Shown here: positions 23,091 through 34,709 of the stretch, one piece after another | How positions within the stretch are numbered: position 1 is the first letter of the stretch | Layout: the number at the start of each line of letters is the position of its first letter | NCBI GenBank assembly: GCA_015143295.1 | Contig: JABCRI010000994.1 | Location: 310,001-374,000 of the forward strand | Length of the DNA stretch: 64,000 nt | Origin: Tetracentron sinense | Taxonomy: Eukaryota; Streptophyta; Magnoliopsida; Trochodendrales; Trochodendraceae | Direction of reading: 5' to 3' | The notes under the pieces: model-generated | Databases searched by the model: none | Seen by the model: only the letters and a program-made list of their open reading frames with translations | What the model was told of the DNA's origin: nothing | Made by a program: the position numbers and the translations under genes

Positions 23091-26000
23091 ATGGAATCCC
23101 AAACCCTAAAATCAAACCTAGTTCTCATCCTCGACTTCGGTTCTCAGTACACTCACCTCATCACTCGTCGAATCCGAAAGCTGGATGTCTTCTCTCTCTG
23201 CATCTCCGGCACTTCTCTGCTCAAATCCATCACTGATCTCAATCCTCGCGTTATAATCCTCTCCGGTGGCCCTCACTCAGTTCATTCCGATGGAGCGCCA
23301 AGTTTTCCGGCCGGATTCGTCGAGTACGTCGAAGAGAAAGGCGTGTTTGTATTGGGGATTTGCTATGGTCTGCAACTGATTGTGCAGAAGCTCGGTGGAG
23401 AGGTTAGGATTGGAGAGAAGCAGGAGTATGGGAGGATGGAGATTGAGGTGGAGTGGGCCGGCGGTTTGTTCGGTTCCAAGGCGGTCGGGGACCGACAGAG
23501 TGTTTGGATGAGCCATGGTGACGAGGTGGCCAAATTGCCAGATGGGTTTTCGGTTGTTGCAAGGAGTCAGCAGGGTTCGGTTGCAGCAATTGAGAATCCT
23601 TCGAGGAGGTTTTATGGTCTTCAGTATCACCCGGAGGTAATTGGGTCTGTTTCATTTTTTTTTATTCACTCTCTAATTTAATCGAATATGCTTCTTAGTC
23701 CTTTACTGGGTTGCTTAGGGAATGGATTATTCTTTGTGATTAAATGGGTTTTCTTAACAACTTATGTAAATTTGAAATTATGTGACTTCAATATATGTTT
23801 GAGTTTCAATTTTAAATTATCTGGATTCAGTACTTGCGGTGTTTAAGATAGACTTTTGTTCATAGTTAGTTGTGGTTGGGGTAGTGATGCGCGCTGCTAC
23901 ATCTGTCAATACATGTTAAATGGGAAGTGTGGTTTGATATTCAACATCGCTTCCTAAACTTCATGCCGTGAAGACATGTCGCTTTTGAGTGGAGGGCAAT
24001 GTTATGTACCAAACATGCAATGCCAGCGAGTTAGTGGGACACTCAAGCAACAATAAATATGAAGCAATTTTCTTAGTAAATAGTTTCTTTGTTTAAATAT
24101 TCAAATTGCTATCTGATAGGAATAGTTATAATTGTGATGGGATTGTTTCTTGAATTGGTGGGATTAAACTAGTCAGGGTGTTTTTATTTTGCCATTGGAG
24201 AATAATGAGACCCAAACGACATTTTCATCTTATGTGCTTGCACAAGAGGAAGGCCATTATCACTGATAGGACGTGGTCCTGTCATCGTTACGATACAATC
24301 CTATATCATAACGATGACAAGATCACGCCCTATCAATGATCGATCAAAATGATGATAGGATCACGCCCTATTAATGATCAATCGTAACGATGACAGGATC
24401 ATGCCCTATAGTGATAATGGCCATGGTTTTAAGAGGGAAGGTCATTCCTCTTGTGCAAAGTGCAAACACATAAAATGAAATGTTGTTATGCTTTTATTAT
24501 TCTCCAATGGAAAAATAAAACACTTTGACTAGTGTAATCCCACAAATTCAGGAAACCCTATGACAATCATAACTACTCATATCTAATAGCAACTAGCAAA
24601 GACCTTGTGCGATGCACGGGAACAGAAAACAAATGTACAAAAAGTAAATGGAAAAAAGGTTTAAGAGTGAAATAGGGGTAGGAAGTGGGGAAGGTGTAGT
24701 GCAAACATATACCAATTTGCACAACTACATTACTTTCCTACTGTAAAATGCAATCGTACATGCATGGGTGAGGAATCATAAGAACTGAGAAGATAGCCAA
24801 TGTTCTTTTTTCCGATTGAAAATTTTCCAATTGAAAAATGCCAAGTTACAAATCATATAGGAACATAAAAGTCACAACAATTGCTTACCTACAGTCGAAT
24901 AGGAGACTTGGACTCGAGTAGAACTGTCAACAACAAACACATGTCCTACAACCATATAAAATCCAAATTTCATTATGTTTTACCAAACTCCGTGACAATC
25001 TCGTTAGCTATTCTAATATGTAGTTTGCCTTACATGTTTAAGCAAGATTGGGCTTTATGGAAATCCCCAAAAGGTCACTGCTATCCATTTTTCCATCTAC
25101 AATAACTTCCTCCATGTGTTCAAATTCCCTTAAGATACAACATGAGAGAGAGATGAGTGGTCATGATTCTCTGATGAAAGAAGACAAAGAGCCATCACCA
25201 ACTGGAGAGGTTGCATGCAAATTTCTCCGGGTCTTCAACGGCCTTTTGGCCGATCTGATTTCTACCCTAATTGTCATAACTTTAGTCCTCCAATCATCTA
25301 TTTCATTGATTTAATCTCTTATTAGAAGACAAAAAACAAACTGTAAGTGGAAATAAACAGTAGAAGAAGAAGCTAAAGCCCGCACTTAGATATGAGTAGA
25401 TGACTATGAAATCTCCTGCACTTGAGATCTGAGTAGATAACAATGAATGTCCTTCTTGGAGTCCATTAAAACGCACGGAGTCTCCTGAAACAAATCCAAT
25501 TCCTGTGGAGGTGGTTTGAGAAAACCGAGGTACAAAACCACTCCAAATTCATCAAATATCTGCTTCTTAAAATTAGCCACCATACAGGTCATTTGAACCC
25601 CTGAATATTTTTTCAAACGGCTTAATAGCGAAATCATCAAAGCCGTCAGAATCGGAATCGCTGCTACTCAGATCGTTTACATACAGATACCTATTTCAAA
25701 ACCTGTGGAAGCCAATTTTTCTCTGGAAATACACTACCGTTGATGATTTCCTGAACGACGGAATCTATGCCATTTAACAACTAAAAAATCAACCTCTTAA
25801 GTAGATAACAGGGTTACAAATTGATGGATCGCTAGACATGCAACACAAAAGAGAAGTTTCAAATTTTTTTTTTGGTATAGTTTTCCAAAAATTTGTTTTA
25901 AAAGGGGAAGATCAAGGGGGAAATGGAAGAACTTGCAGTGCTATGCTTGGTTTTATGGAGCATTTAGAAATGTGAGGAACGGTTGTTGCAGAGGGATGTG

Positions 26001-29000
26001 AGATATGTCGACGCTTGTTTGAGACAATCAATGCTCTTCCCTCTCAGATTTAGGTGCTTATGTATAGGCGATGCAGAGAGGTGACTTGATACCACAGCGA
26101 CGTGCTGGTTGGGATTCAAAATGGTGGTTTGAAGGAGAGAGATGTGGAATGGGAGGAGAGAGATAGAGAGTCGTGGAAGGAAGAATCTTGGTAAACAAAA
26201 AAGTAGGAGGCGAGAGAATGAGTTAGTTAGATAGAGATGGGGAGATACATGAGCGACAACAAAAGGAACGTGAGAGGATAATAGAGATGGGGATTAAGAG
26301 TAGAGACAGAGACGTGGAGTAGGACATGAGTGCAAGATGGGAGAGAGGGGTGTGAGTGGAAGGGACAGTTGAATTGAGAGGGAGACGTGTGAGAGAGAGA
26401 CAGAGAGAGTTAACGGTTGAGATTAAAGAAAGGTGCCACGTGGCTTCCTTAAAATAGAACTCATAGGATTCCTGGGAATGAAGATTGGAGAGAAAATAGA
26501 GGGGGTTAGGTGGCACTTATTTTTTTATATTATAGTATAGATTTGAATATTTAAACATTTAAATAAAGAAACTAATCAATAAGAAAACTGCTCCAGATTT
26601 ATTCTTGCTTGGGTATTCCACTAACTAAGATGGCTTGTATGGCTGGTACGTAACATCGCCGTTCACACAGAAGCGACATGTCCTCATGGCGTGAAGTTTG
26701 GGAAGCAATGTTGTAGATCGAACCACACTTCCCATATTGCATGTATTGATGGAGGTGGCGGTGCACATCAGGTAGATAGAGGTTTTGGAAAATAAAATTA
26801 TAATTGTAGTCACACAGCTATTTGTGTGAGTGATCATTGCTGCTCCTAGAAAACCTAAACTCTCCAGGCAACCTAACGGCCAGTCAGTATGGTGAAAGCA
26901 TCAGGTGACCCTAGGCAGTAAAGGTTTCCAAGGCAAGGCTTTGCCTAGGTATTGCTTAGGTGATGCCTAAGTGACCAAAATTTGCTTTATTTGTTAAAAT
27001 TAAGATATCTACATACCAATGAAAATAAAGATTAATAACTAATAATAGACATTCATAAGGCGAAAATGTCACTATAAAAAAAAAAAAGCATAGTTTGGAA
27101 AAAAGGAAAGAGATAACCAACTGTAGAAACCATGTGTGTCTGGAATGTGTGTTATGCTTTTTGCAAATAAAAGCCGGCATTATGTGGCCTTGAGTGCCTT
27201 TGCCCCTAGCGCTTTGGTGTTGCAGAGACGAGGCACCACTAGGCGACCTCGGCTATACCATGGTTAGGCGATGGCAGTCCTAGATATAGGTGAGAAGATT
27301 GCCTAGGCCTTTCCCAGGCGACATTTTTTATTACACTGTGAATAGTATCTCTTCTCTTATTTGGGTACTATGGGTTCCCCCCCCAAATAAAAGGGAAGAA
27401 GAAGTGGCTTAATTTGGTTTCTGTATAACCTTTCTACATACAATAATTTACTTTGGTGCTGTAGCATCCCTTGTGGCTGCCAAATAGAACTCCATCTCAA
27501 GTAATACAATCAAAGAAGAAGAAGAAATGGTTTAATTTGGTTTTTGTATAAGCTTTCTACATGCAATAGTTTACTTTGGTGCTATAGCATCCCTCGTGGC
27601 TGCCTAATAAAACTTCATCTCAAGTCATGCAATCGTTGACAAGTTCTATTAATGCATTTCGTTTGATGGGATAATGGAAAATTCTTTAATTTATGAATAA
27701 CTACAAAAAATATTATAGAGTATTAAAAAAAAATAAGGAAGAGAGTACCTTATGTAGTATGTACTATTTGTCTCTAATTATAACACTTCAACTGAAGAAT
27801 CTACCATACTATTAGCGCTCCTAACTCCTGAGCGAATGAGAGAGAATAATTACCCACCCATGAACCAACTCTAATGATGTAGACAAGAAAGTTAGGAATC
27901 ATCACCGAATGCCCCCTTTATCGCATTCAACAAGTCTCCCTCACTTACTCGCCCGAGTTTTTGCACTTGAAAAAAAAAATCTAGTAAATTGCCCACTTGA
28001 TTGACTAAATTATGTGTTTTTTTTTTTTTTAACACACCCCACCCACTCTTAAGTATAAATACAAAACAAAGAGGGTGTTTAGTATATATTGAATTATATA
28101 TCTCATTTTAGGCATGATTTATCATTAATTTTGAATTTATACCATATATATAGTATTGGAAAAATATTATATATGTCTGAGTTTTAGGTGTCATTATTCG
28201 GACGAGTTTTGCCCGAGTTTCCGAGTTGACTCTACTTGGCAAGTTTCCGAGTCGAGTCGAGTTTTCAGGTTTTAAAACACTGATTATAAGTGTGGATTTT
28301 GGCTGATCTTGTGCAGGTCACACATTCGCCAGAAGGGATGGAAACATTGCGCCAATTCCTTTTCAAAGTTTGTGGAATAACTGCAGATTGGAAGATGCAA
28401 GATGTACTAGAGGAAGAAATTAAAGTGATCAAAGACATGGTGGGGTCAGAAGATCATGTCATATGCGCATTATCTGGGGGTGTAGATTCCGCAGTTGCAG
28501 CTACCCTTGTTCATAAGGCAATTGGAGATAGGCTTCACTGTGTTTTTGTTGACAACGGTTTGTTGAGGTGATAATGCAACCCATGTCTTGAGGAAACTCA
28601 AGAATGCAGATTCTTTTATCCATATTTGTACAAGAGACGGAATTATTACGTGAAGACCCTCTATTTAAATGTTTATGAATGTATAGACACCCTACAGTTT
28701 CTCTTGGTGCCTTCTTTATATAAACTCTGATCCGGTATCTGTTTTCCTGTAGGTATAAGGAAAGAGAGCGAGTGATGGAGACCTTTCAAAGGGACCTTCA
28801 TTTACCTGTTACTTGTGTTGATGCAACAGAGCAATTTCTCAGTAAGCTAAAAGGCGTCATAGACCCTGAGGCTAAAAGGAAAATAATCGGAAGGGAATTC
28901 ATCTGCATTTTTGACGATTTTGCCCAAGATTTGGAGCACAAATTAGGAAAGAAACCTTTTTTCTTAGTTCAAGGAACCTTGTATCCAGATGTGATTGAAT

Positions 29001-32000
29001 CATGCCCACCACCTGGAAGTGGAAGAACTCACTCCCACACAATCAAGAGCCATCATAATGTTGGCGGGCTTCCCAAGGACATGAAATTGAAACTCATTGA
29101 ACCACTTAAGCTTCTTTTTAAGGATGAGGTTTGAGATCTAATTTCCTTCCCACACATACCTGTATATTTTGACTTCTTTTGTGTGTGCTAGTCTAACTGT
29201 TGTTTCACTTGCTTTTGTTGAAAGGTACGGGAACTAGGAAAGATCATGAATGTTCCTGAAGCATTTCTTAAGCGACACCCATTCCCTGGGCCTGGCCTTG
29301 CTGTACGAGTATTGGGTGACGTCACTGAAGGAAATGCCTTAGATATCCTTCGCCAGGTTTGCCCGTGATTATTTATGGAGTAAAACATTAAACCATTTTG
29401 GTCCATCTTCTAGCATTTATGTTTGCAGAATGTCTTTCCAGGTTGATGAGATTTTCATTCAGTCTATCAGGGATGCCGGGCTTTATGATTCCATATGGCA
29501 AGCCTTTGCAGTGTTTTTGCCAATAAGGTCAGTTGGGGTTCAAGGTGATCAAAGGACACATTCTCATGTTGTTGCTCTTAGGGCTGTGACAAGTCAGGAT
29601 GGAATGACAGCAGACTGGTGAGCTTTTATTTCTTTTATCTATTCTACTGTTTTTGTTCCGTTTTTGCAAAGCTGTGTATTTTTTAGGCAATATAAATGTC
29701 TATATTTTAGGCAATATTACTTTATATTAGCCCGTGCCTGACTGAATGATTCTCCAGTTTTTGCTTTCTAGGCCTTATTTATTTATTCACTCTATATTAT
29801 CCACCATTTCTTGGTAATTGACTAAGTGTTGTTTATGATATTCATACATAAAAATATAGTGTTTATGTGCACAAGCATTTTTTTTTTGTAGCTATAGATA
29901 AAATCTACCTTTTTTCTTTTAAGTGGGATGCTTAACTTTTAAATGCCTCTGTTTTCAGCCAGTATAGCTTAGAATCATTTGGGTTTAATTGGTGTATGAC
30001 TGTTACAGACACATTTCTGGTTGCTACCAATTTATATACATGTTCTAACATTGGGGTTTATTTCAATTTGTCTGTTCTCCAACATCCTAGTTGGAACTTC
30101 TTGCAGAATAAACTTGACCCAGTGGTTTAAAGCACTAACAGGTTCAAGCTGCAGCAGTATCATTATTTACTCTAATGATTCAAGTGGCAATAATTCTCAT
30201 CTATCAGTCCAGACTCCAGAAGCTACACATCTAGCAATATTATCATCTATTTGTTTTGTCTGTTCTCCAACACACTAGATTGGAACTTCTTGCATAATAA
30301 ACTTGACTTGGTGGTTTAAGACATTAACAAGTTCAAGCTGCAGTAGTATCATTCTTAACATTAATGATTCGGGTAGCAATAATTCTCATCGATTAGTCTG
30401 GAGGCGACATGTCCGACCATACAGCAATATCTGAGATGATGTTGGCCTCAAACATTGTTAGTGGATTTTTTTTTTCACATACCAAGTAATGAAACAGATG
30501 ACTTCTAACATTAATGTTTGCTATAAAAATAATGCAATACGTAACATAGTCAGCACATATTGACTTGTGATACAATTTGTCTTGGAGTGTTAGGTTAACA
30601 TGGAAGTTTAATAAACCCTCAATAGAAGTCTTTTTTTTTTCTTTTATATATTTGGGTGAAAGTTAATTTTTGCATGTTTCACCCTCTCTGGATCAGCAAT
30701 TTCGAGAGAGTCAATATCAGGAGATATAAGGTGCTTGCACTAATATCTATCCCTGACATGCTGGACAAGTTGATAGCTTCAATGTGGTTTGAAGAAAATC
30801 ACGAGAAGAAAATATCAAATAAATAATGACAAACATAAAAAAGGGAAATAAGACTTTTAATGAACTATCATGTGTAACTGAAGCTCCTAGTTTTGTTTTC
30901 TAAGTTCATCTCAATGATTGGCAATGAAAGTAATGGTTGGCCACTTGCCTCATCTTTTCTTTGAGTGGTTTCTGCTCATTATTAAGTTGTTTTCCTGAAG
31001 ATTTATGGAGGAATAGTCTGTTTTGTTGTCAAAAACTTGAGTAGGTGCCTAGGGAAAGAAAACATCCTTTAAAGTGTCTGGAGGTGAGTAAGGGGAAGCA
31101 AATTAATGATTTGCAGCGGCTAGAATTAGGAGTCCGGGTTATCTAGGATCAAGTGAGATAAAGTTGATGCATGTTGGGTCTGCCCCCAATTTCAAAATGA
31201 AGGTGTGATATTAGTTTAGCCTGAAAATTGGAAATAATACTCTGGAATTTGATGCATGTTGGGTCTGCCCTCAATTTCAAAATAAAGGGGTGATATTAGT
31301 TTAGCCTGAAAATTGGAAGTGATTACTTGGTCAAAGTAGGTGTAAATGGTCAAATGGGTGAGAAATGTACTTATGTACATAACTAAACAGCTCTTGCCAC
31401 CTTTGTTTCCTCATAAATAATTTTACTTTAAAGAGGCCTTGAGTCAGATTTTTTTTTAGGATGGCGTCATGTAGGAACAATTTCAGGTCTGCCGGTTAGG
31501 ATGCCTCAAAGAAAATGCCACAATCTTACCGAAGTGAAAACAGCTCTGAAGTGCAAAGTTGGGAAATTGCGTAACTCAAATAGTTGACATGATAAGTTTC
31601 TGATCATTACATTGTCTCCATCAGGATAGGAAGTCACATGCTTGTATGTCTTTGCTTACTCGCTTTCTAGTTTCTAGCAAACTTGACTTCTTCATGAAGC
31701 CTCAGCCACATAATATTGTGATGCCTTATATCTATCTATATATATATATATATATAATTTTGTGTAAAGGCATAATCGTTAGTGTCTATACACTTGTACT
31801 TATCAAGAAAAAGGAACCAATGAGAAGAGAGGAATGTTCTTCATTTTTTTTCACTCCCATGTGGCTTTTGATGTAGGGAATCTATTATATGTTTCTTTAT
31901 TGACATTTCACAATTTTCAGGTATAATTTTGAGCACAAGTTCCTCGATGATGTGGCTCGAAAGATTTGCAATAGTATCCGGGGCGTAAATCGAGTCGTTC

Positions 32001-32044
32001 AGGACATTACATCTAAGCCTCCATCGACAATCGAGTGGGAATGA
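23091..32044 (+). CDS. GMPS: GMP synthase (glutamine-hydrolysing), complete, 534 aa
   Basis: Exons: 23091-23636, 28317-28567, 28753-29128, 29225-29356, 29442-29617, 31921-32044; frame kept at every junction. Converts XMP, ATP and glutamine to GMP, the last step of de novo guanine nucleotide synthesis (EC 6.3.5.2). N-terminal class I glutamine amidotransferase domain: [24 protein letters not shown], nucleophile Cys91 in GICYGLQ, and His180/Glu182 in YHPEV, which straddles intron 1. Then the ATP pyrophosphatase domain with the P-loop LSGGVDSA (about residues 234-241), VDNGLLR, and [12 protein letters not shown]. The C-terminal dimerisation domain ends KPPSTIEWE, the usual end of GuaA proteins. 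Length and catalytic residues are normal, so the gene looks functional. Intron 1 (4.7 kb) contains a foldback element, a Helitron and a hAT-like MITE; intron 5 (2.3 kb) contains two tandem duplications. Confidence 0.97.
23885..26770. mobile_element. Long-arm foldback element, split by a Helitron
   Basis: Two long inverted arms. Left arm runs from 23885 to about 24290; right arm from about 24360 to 24592, continuing at 26542-26770 after the Helitron. Termini TGATGCGCGC and, complemented, TGATGTGCAC; both arms share ATGGGAAGTGTGGTT, GACATGTCGCTT, TTAAATATTCAAATTGCTAT and CCATTGGAGAATAAT. The centre (24255-24420) has smaller nested hairpins with GTCATCGTTACGAT. GGTAG flanks both ends (23880-23884 and 26771-26775), possibly a 5-bp TSD. 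Without the Helitron it is about 940 bp. No coding capacity; superfamily unclear. Confidence 0.8.
24593..26541 (-). mobile_element. Non-autonomous Helitron, 1.95 kb, in GMP synthase intron 1
   Basis: On the minus strand it starts TCTATACTATAATATAAAA after an A and ends with the hairpin-bearing CCCGTGCATCGCAC, then CTAG followed by T: canonical plant Helitron ends at an A^T target. The boundaries are confirmed because the opposite arm of the surrounding foldback element keeps the uninterrupted sequence TTCAAATTGC. No Rep or helicase motif is seen. Small open frames inside match nothing I know, so no captured gene is claimed. A GAGAGA-rich stretch lies near 26340-26410. Confidence 0.88.
26916..27338. 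mobile_element. hAT-like MITE, CCTAGGCGA-rich, decayed
   Basis: Starts CAGTAAAGG and ends TTACACTG; interior carries GCCTAGGTATTGCTTAGG and CCCAGGCGACATTTTTT, like the MITE at 14859-15074. No matching TSD, so the ends are approximate. Confidence 0.5.
27396..27632 (+). repeat. Tandem duplication in GMP synthase intron 1
   Basis: Two copies of about 117 bp (27396-27512 and 27516-27632), both with TTAATTTGGTTT, TTTACTTTGGTGCT and GCATCCCT(T/C)GTGGCTGCC. Beyond it to exon 2 the intron is AT-rich; TTTTAAAACACTG ending at 28272 looks like the end of another hAT-like MITE whose other end I cannot find. Confidence 0.8.
30071..30405 (+). repeat. Tandem duplication in GMP synthase intron 5
   Basis: Copies at 30071-30215 and 30259-30405, each with TCTGTTCTCCAACA, TTGGAACTTCTTGCA, GGTTCAAGCTGCAG-like and AATAATTCTCATC segments. 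Non-coding, no terminal structure. Confidence 0.8.
31164..31335 (+). repeat. Tandem duplication in GMP synthase intron 5
   Basis: Two copies of about 86 bp (31164-31249, 31250-31335), both starting TTGATGCATGTTGGGTCTGCCC or nearly so and containing GATATTAGTTTAGCCTGAAAA. Confidence 0.85.
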
Positions 32045-32980
32045 TTCATCAGATGCCTCTTGTGGTTAATGGAAGATGAGTAAGAAACTCGATGGTTTTG
32101 TGTGGGTTAGATAATCTGAGTCTAAATCGCCATTATATATATATATATATATGTCTAGTGGTCGGCATTTCAGCTTTTTGGACACGTTATATTCAGCTAA
32201 GATTGGCAAGAAGGGAAACGAGTCTCTGGGTATTGATGTCAAGGGGTCTGTGCTCTTAGCATTCATAACTAGCTCTATTAAGCTATTATTCTTTGTATTG
32301 AGAGAGTAAACTTCTGCTATAAGAACCCTTTATTTATGATGATTATTCTCTTCTCAAGCCCCGATCATCTTGTGAACATTTGACAATTCAAAGGGGTCTC
32401 AGGTGTAACATTCCACGTAAAAATATATATTGAGTTTTTATTACAAGTTTCACAAGGAATGAAAATGGTTTGTATTTGTTGCTTCTTAATTGTCAAAGTC
32501 TAAACAATCCAATCCTTAAATAAGGGTGTGTTTGTTTGGCGAGAAAGTGAGGGAAAGTAACCCTATGTTTGGTTGCCAAGAAAATAAGTAAAAACATGGA
32601 AAAGAAAACAAAATGAGACGAAACTTAACTAAAATTTGTATTAAAAATTCAAAATTTTCTTTTCTTTTTCATATTTGCACTTATTTTCTCGACAACCAAA
32701 CACAGCATAAAAGAAAAGTGGTTTTCTTGCACTTTTCTTGCGTGCAAGAAACACAATTTCATTCTGTTACTCTTTAACCTGGTTACATTAAATGACTTGA
32801 TAAGGAATGCTCAACTGGATAATACTGAATTGCAAACTTAGGTTGTGAGTCTAATCCCTGCTTTCATAAATTTCTTTTTAGTACTTATTTAGTTGCAGTA
32901 TGTCGGAATCCTGTACATACACCTGTAGCGTCAGGGAACTGAAGGCATGCTGCATACTGCATGCTTCACTCCGCGATGAT

Positions 32981-33140
32981 AATACTTAATGAAGGTGATG
33001 GTACAGGTCGAGTTCTCTATTCCTTGGGTATTGCCCTAGAGGTCGTTATTTAGTTTGGGTAATACTTAATGAAGGTGATGGTACAGGTCGAGTTCTCTAT
33101 TCCTTGGGTATTGCACTAAAGGTCGTTATTTAGTTTGGGT
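32981..33140 (+). repeat. Near-perfect 80-bp tandem duplication
   Basis: 32981-33060 and 33061-33140 are identical except for two bases (GCCCTAGA against GCACTAAA). Such identity points to a recent event. Confidence 0.95.
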
Positions 33141-33639
33141 TTTTATGTTGCAAAGCTATGAAGTTTTACAATGCAATTTGACCTTTTTTGGGGGGTACCC
33201 AGCATGATTAGATTAGAACCAAAAGATCATCTAGTACAAAGGCCCCCAATGACCTTAATGTGTTTGGTTGTCGGAAAAATAGAAGAAAAAAAAATTTAGA
33301 TTTTTAATACAATTCTTAGTTGGATTTTGTTCAATTTTCATTTCTTTTCTCTTTTTCACTTATTTTCTTGGCAACCAAGTAAGGGAATGCAAAAAGAAAA
33401 AAAGAAAAAAAACCATAGGGTAAGGGAACTTCCTGTGCTTGGGAAAGGTATTTACATATACAAAAAGATGGATCTTGTCTTCGCCAAATTACAGATGCTT
33501 GTCTATAAAGCTTGATTTTCTAACACTGAGCAGTAAAAATTTGAGCTGGTTGATGTTCAGAGGCCGGTAATGTCTGAACCGAGCAAGTCTCGCCCTAATA
33601 TCACTGATGGTACTCACCATTGTCCATGCCTGGCCTCTG

Positions 33640-33790
33640 GGTGATTAATGCAGTGAAGAACTGTCTTAGTTTCAGTTGAATACTCTCCCACCCAAGTGAT
33701 TTAGCTAACTGAAACCCAGAATCGATATCTTGAGCTTCAGCTTCTATTGCATTACCACGAGGCATGGCAGCCAAAAGTTGCGCAACTTTT
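33640..33790 (-). pseudogene. RNase H-like (RVT_3) fragment, retroelement relic
   Basis: On the minus strand an open stretch reads AIEAEAQDIDSGFQLAKSLG followed by WESIQLK, resembling the AEAxAxxxGLxLAxxLG segment of RNase H-like domains in plant LINE-type elements. The next catalytic region is missing and the flanks have stops. Short match, moderate certainty. Confidence 0.4.
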
Positions 33791-34709
33791 ACTTCTCGAA
33801 TATCTGTCCCATTGATAATCCAAAAGTACCTTGCACTTTGACCTTATTTGCACAAGTAATCTGAAAATACTATTATCGATGAAACATAAGATTGGATCTG
33901 TTTCTTGATGAAAATGCTGTATGCAGCTGCGGTATGCTACCGTGTAAGTGTAGCCGTAAATTCCCACCTTTTGAAGCACAGTAGTCATCCAATCAATGCA
34001 GTAAAACTCTCGTATGAGTTGACTAAATCAGATTAAGAATCATTTGTTTCTTAATAAGATTATAAGTTTACTGGTTCCTAATAATCAGTCAGTCATGTAG
34101 CAATGGACTGAACTGCTCTAGTTCAACTCCAAATGAGATAAATTACAGAAGTGGGGTTTAAACATGGGGAACTTAAATATGAACTATATAGAAGGAACAT
34201 GGACTATGGCCCTTAGCAATTACAATTGGGGAACTATAAGTAAGTACACCCCCAGGTAGGAAATTGGCTCATGGTCCCTAAAGTGAAATATATAAAACCC
34301 GCCGACTTTTTGATTTTTGGTGATTGTCATATATATTTTTTGAGATTCGACATTCGTCCTGGGTTGGGTTTCAGGCTTATTTGGTACAGATTTTGTACAG
34401 TGAAATTTGCGTCGTAATCACTTTAGCCTGTAGACATAGTCACTAGCATTACAAATAATATAAAACTTGCTCCATATGTTTTGTTCCTTCCCTGCTTATT
34501 TTCTCTGTGTTTTCATTCCTGGGGAATCTGAGTAGGCATAAGTTGCCGCTGATTTTATCATCGCAAGGACAAGAAGTCGGAATGTGTCTAGCAATCAACT
34601 AACAAGCCCACTTGGGGAGAAAGCACAAAGCATTTGTCTCTGTACCAGTTAAAGTAGAGATCTAAAGGAAAAACCCCTACAAAATTATAAGAACTCAAGC
34701 ACCCTACAG

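Larger units (their letters stand above)
32045..34709. other. Intergenic region between GMP synthase and bHLH genes
   Basis: Both genes have their 3' ends here. 32559-32706 and 33258-33385 are two copies of a small MITE with ends like TGTTTGGTTGCCAAGAAAATA and its complement; a third lies at 56155-56300. Also present: a TA repeat at 32134-32152, an 80-bp tandem duplication and an RNase H-like relic (listed separately). 33800-34700 shows nothing recognised. Confidence 0.5.

Noticed and set aside
23277..23655. Open frames of 117 and 83 residues on the minus strand
   Set aside because: Antisense shadows of GMP synthase exon 1.
25048..25640. Captured gene fragment inside the Helitron (frames at 25048-25314 and 25404-25640)
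   Set aside because: Neither peptide resembles a family I know; a protein search would be needed before claiming capture.
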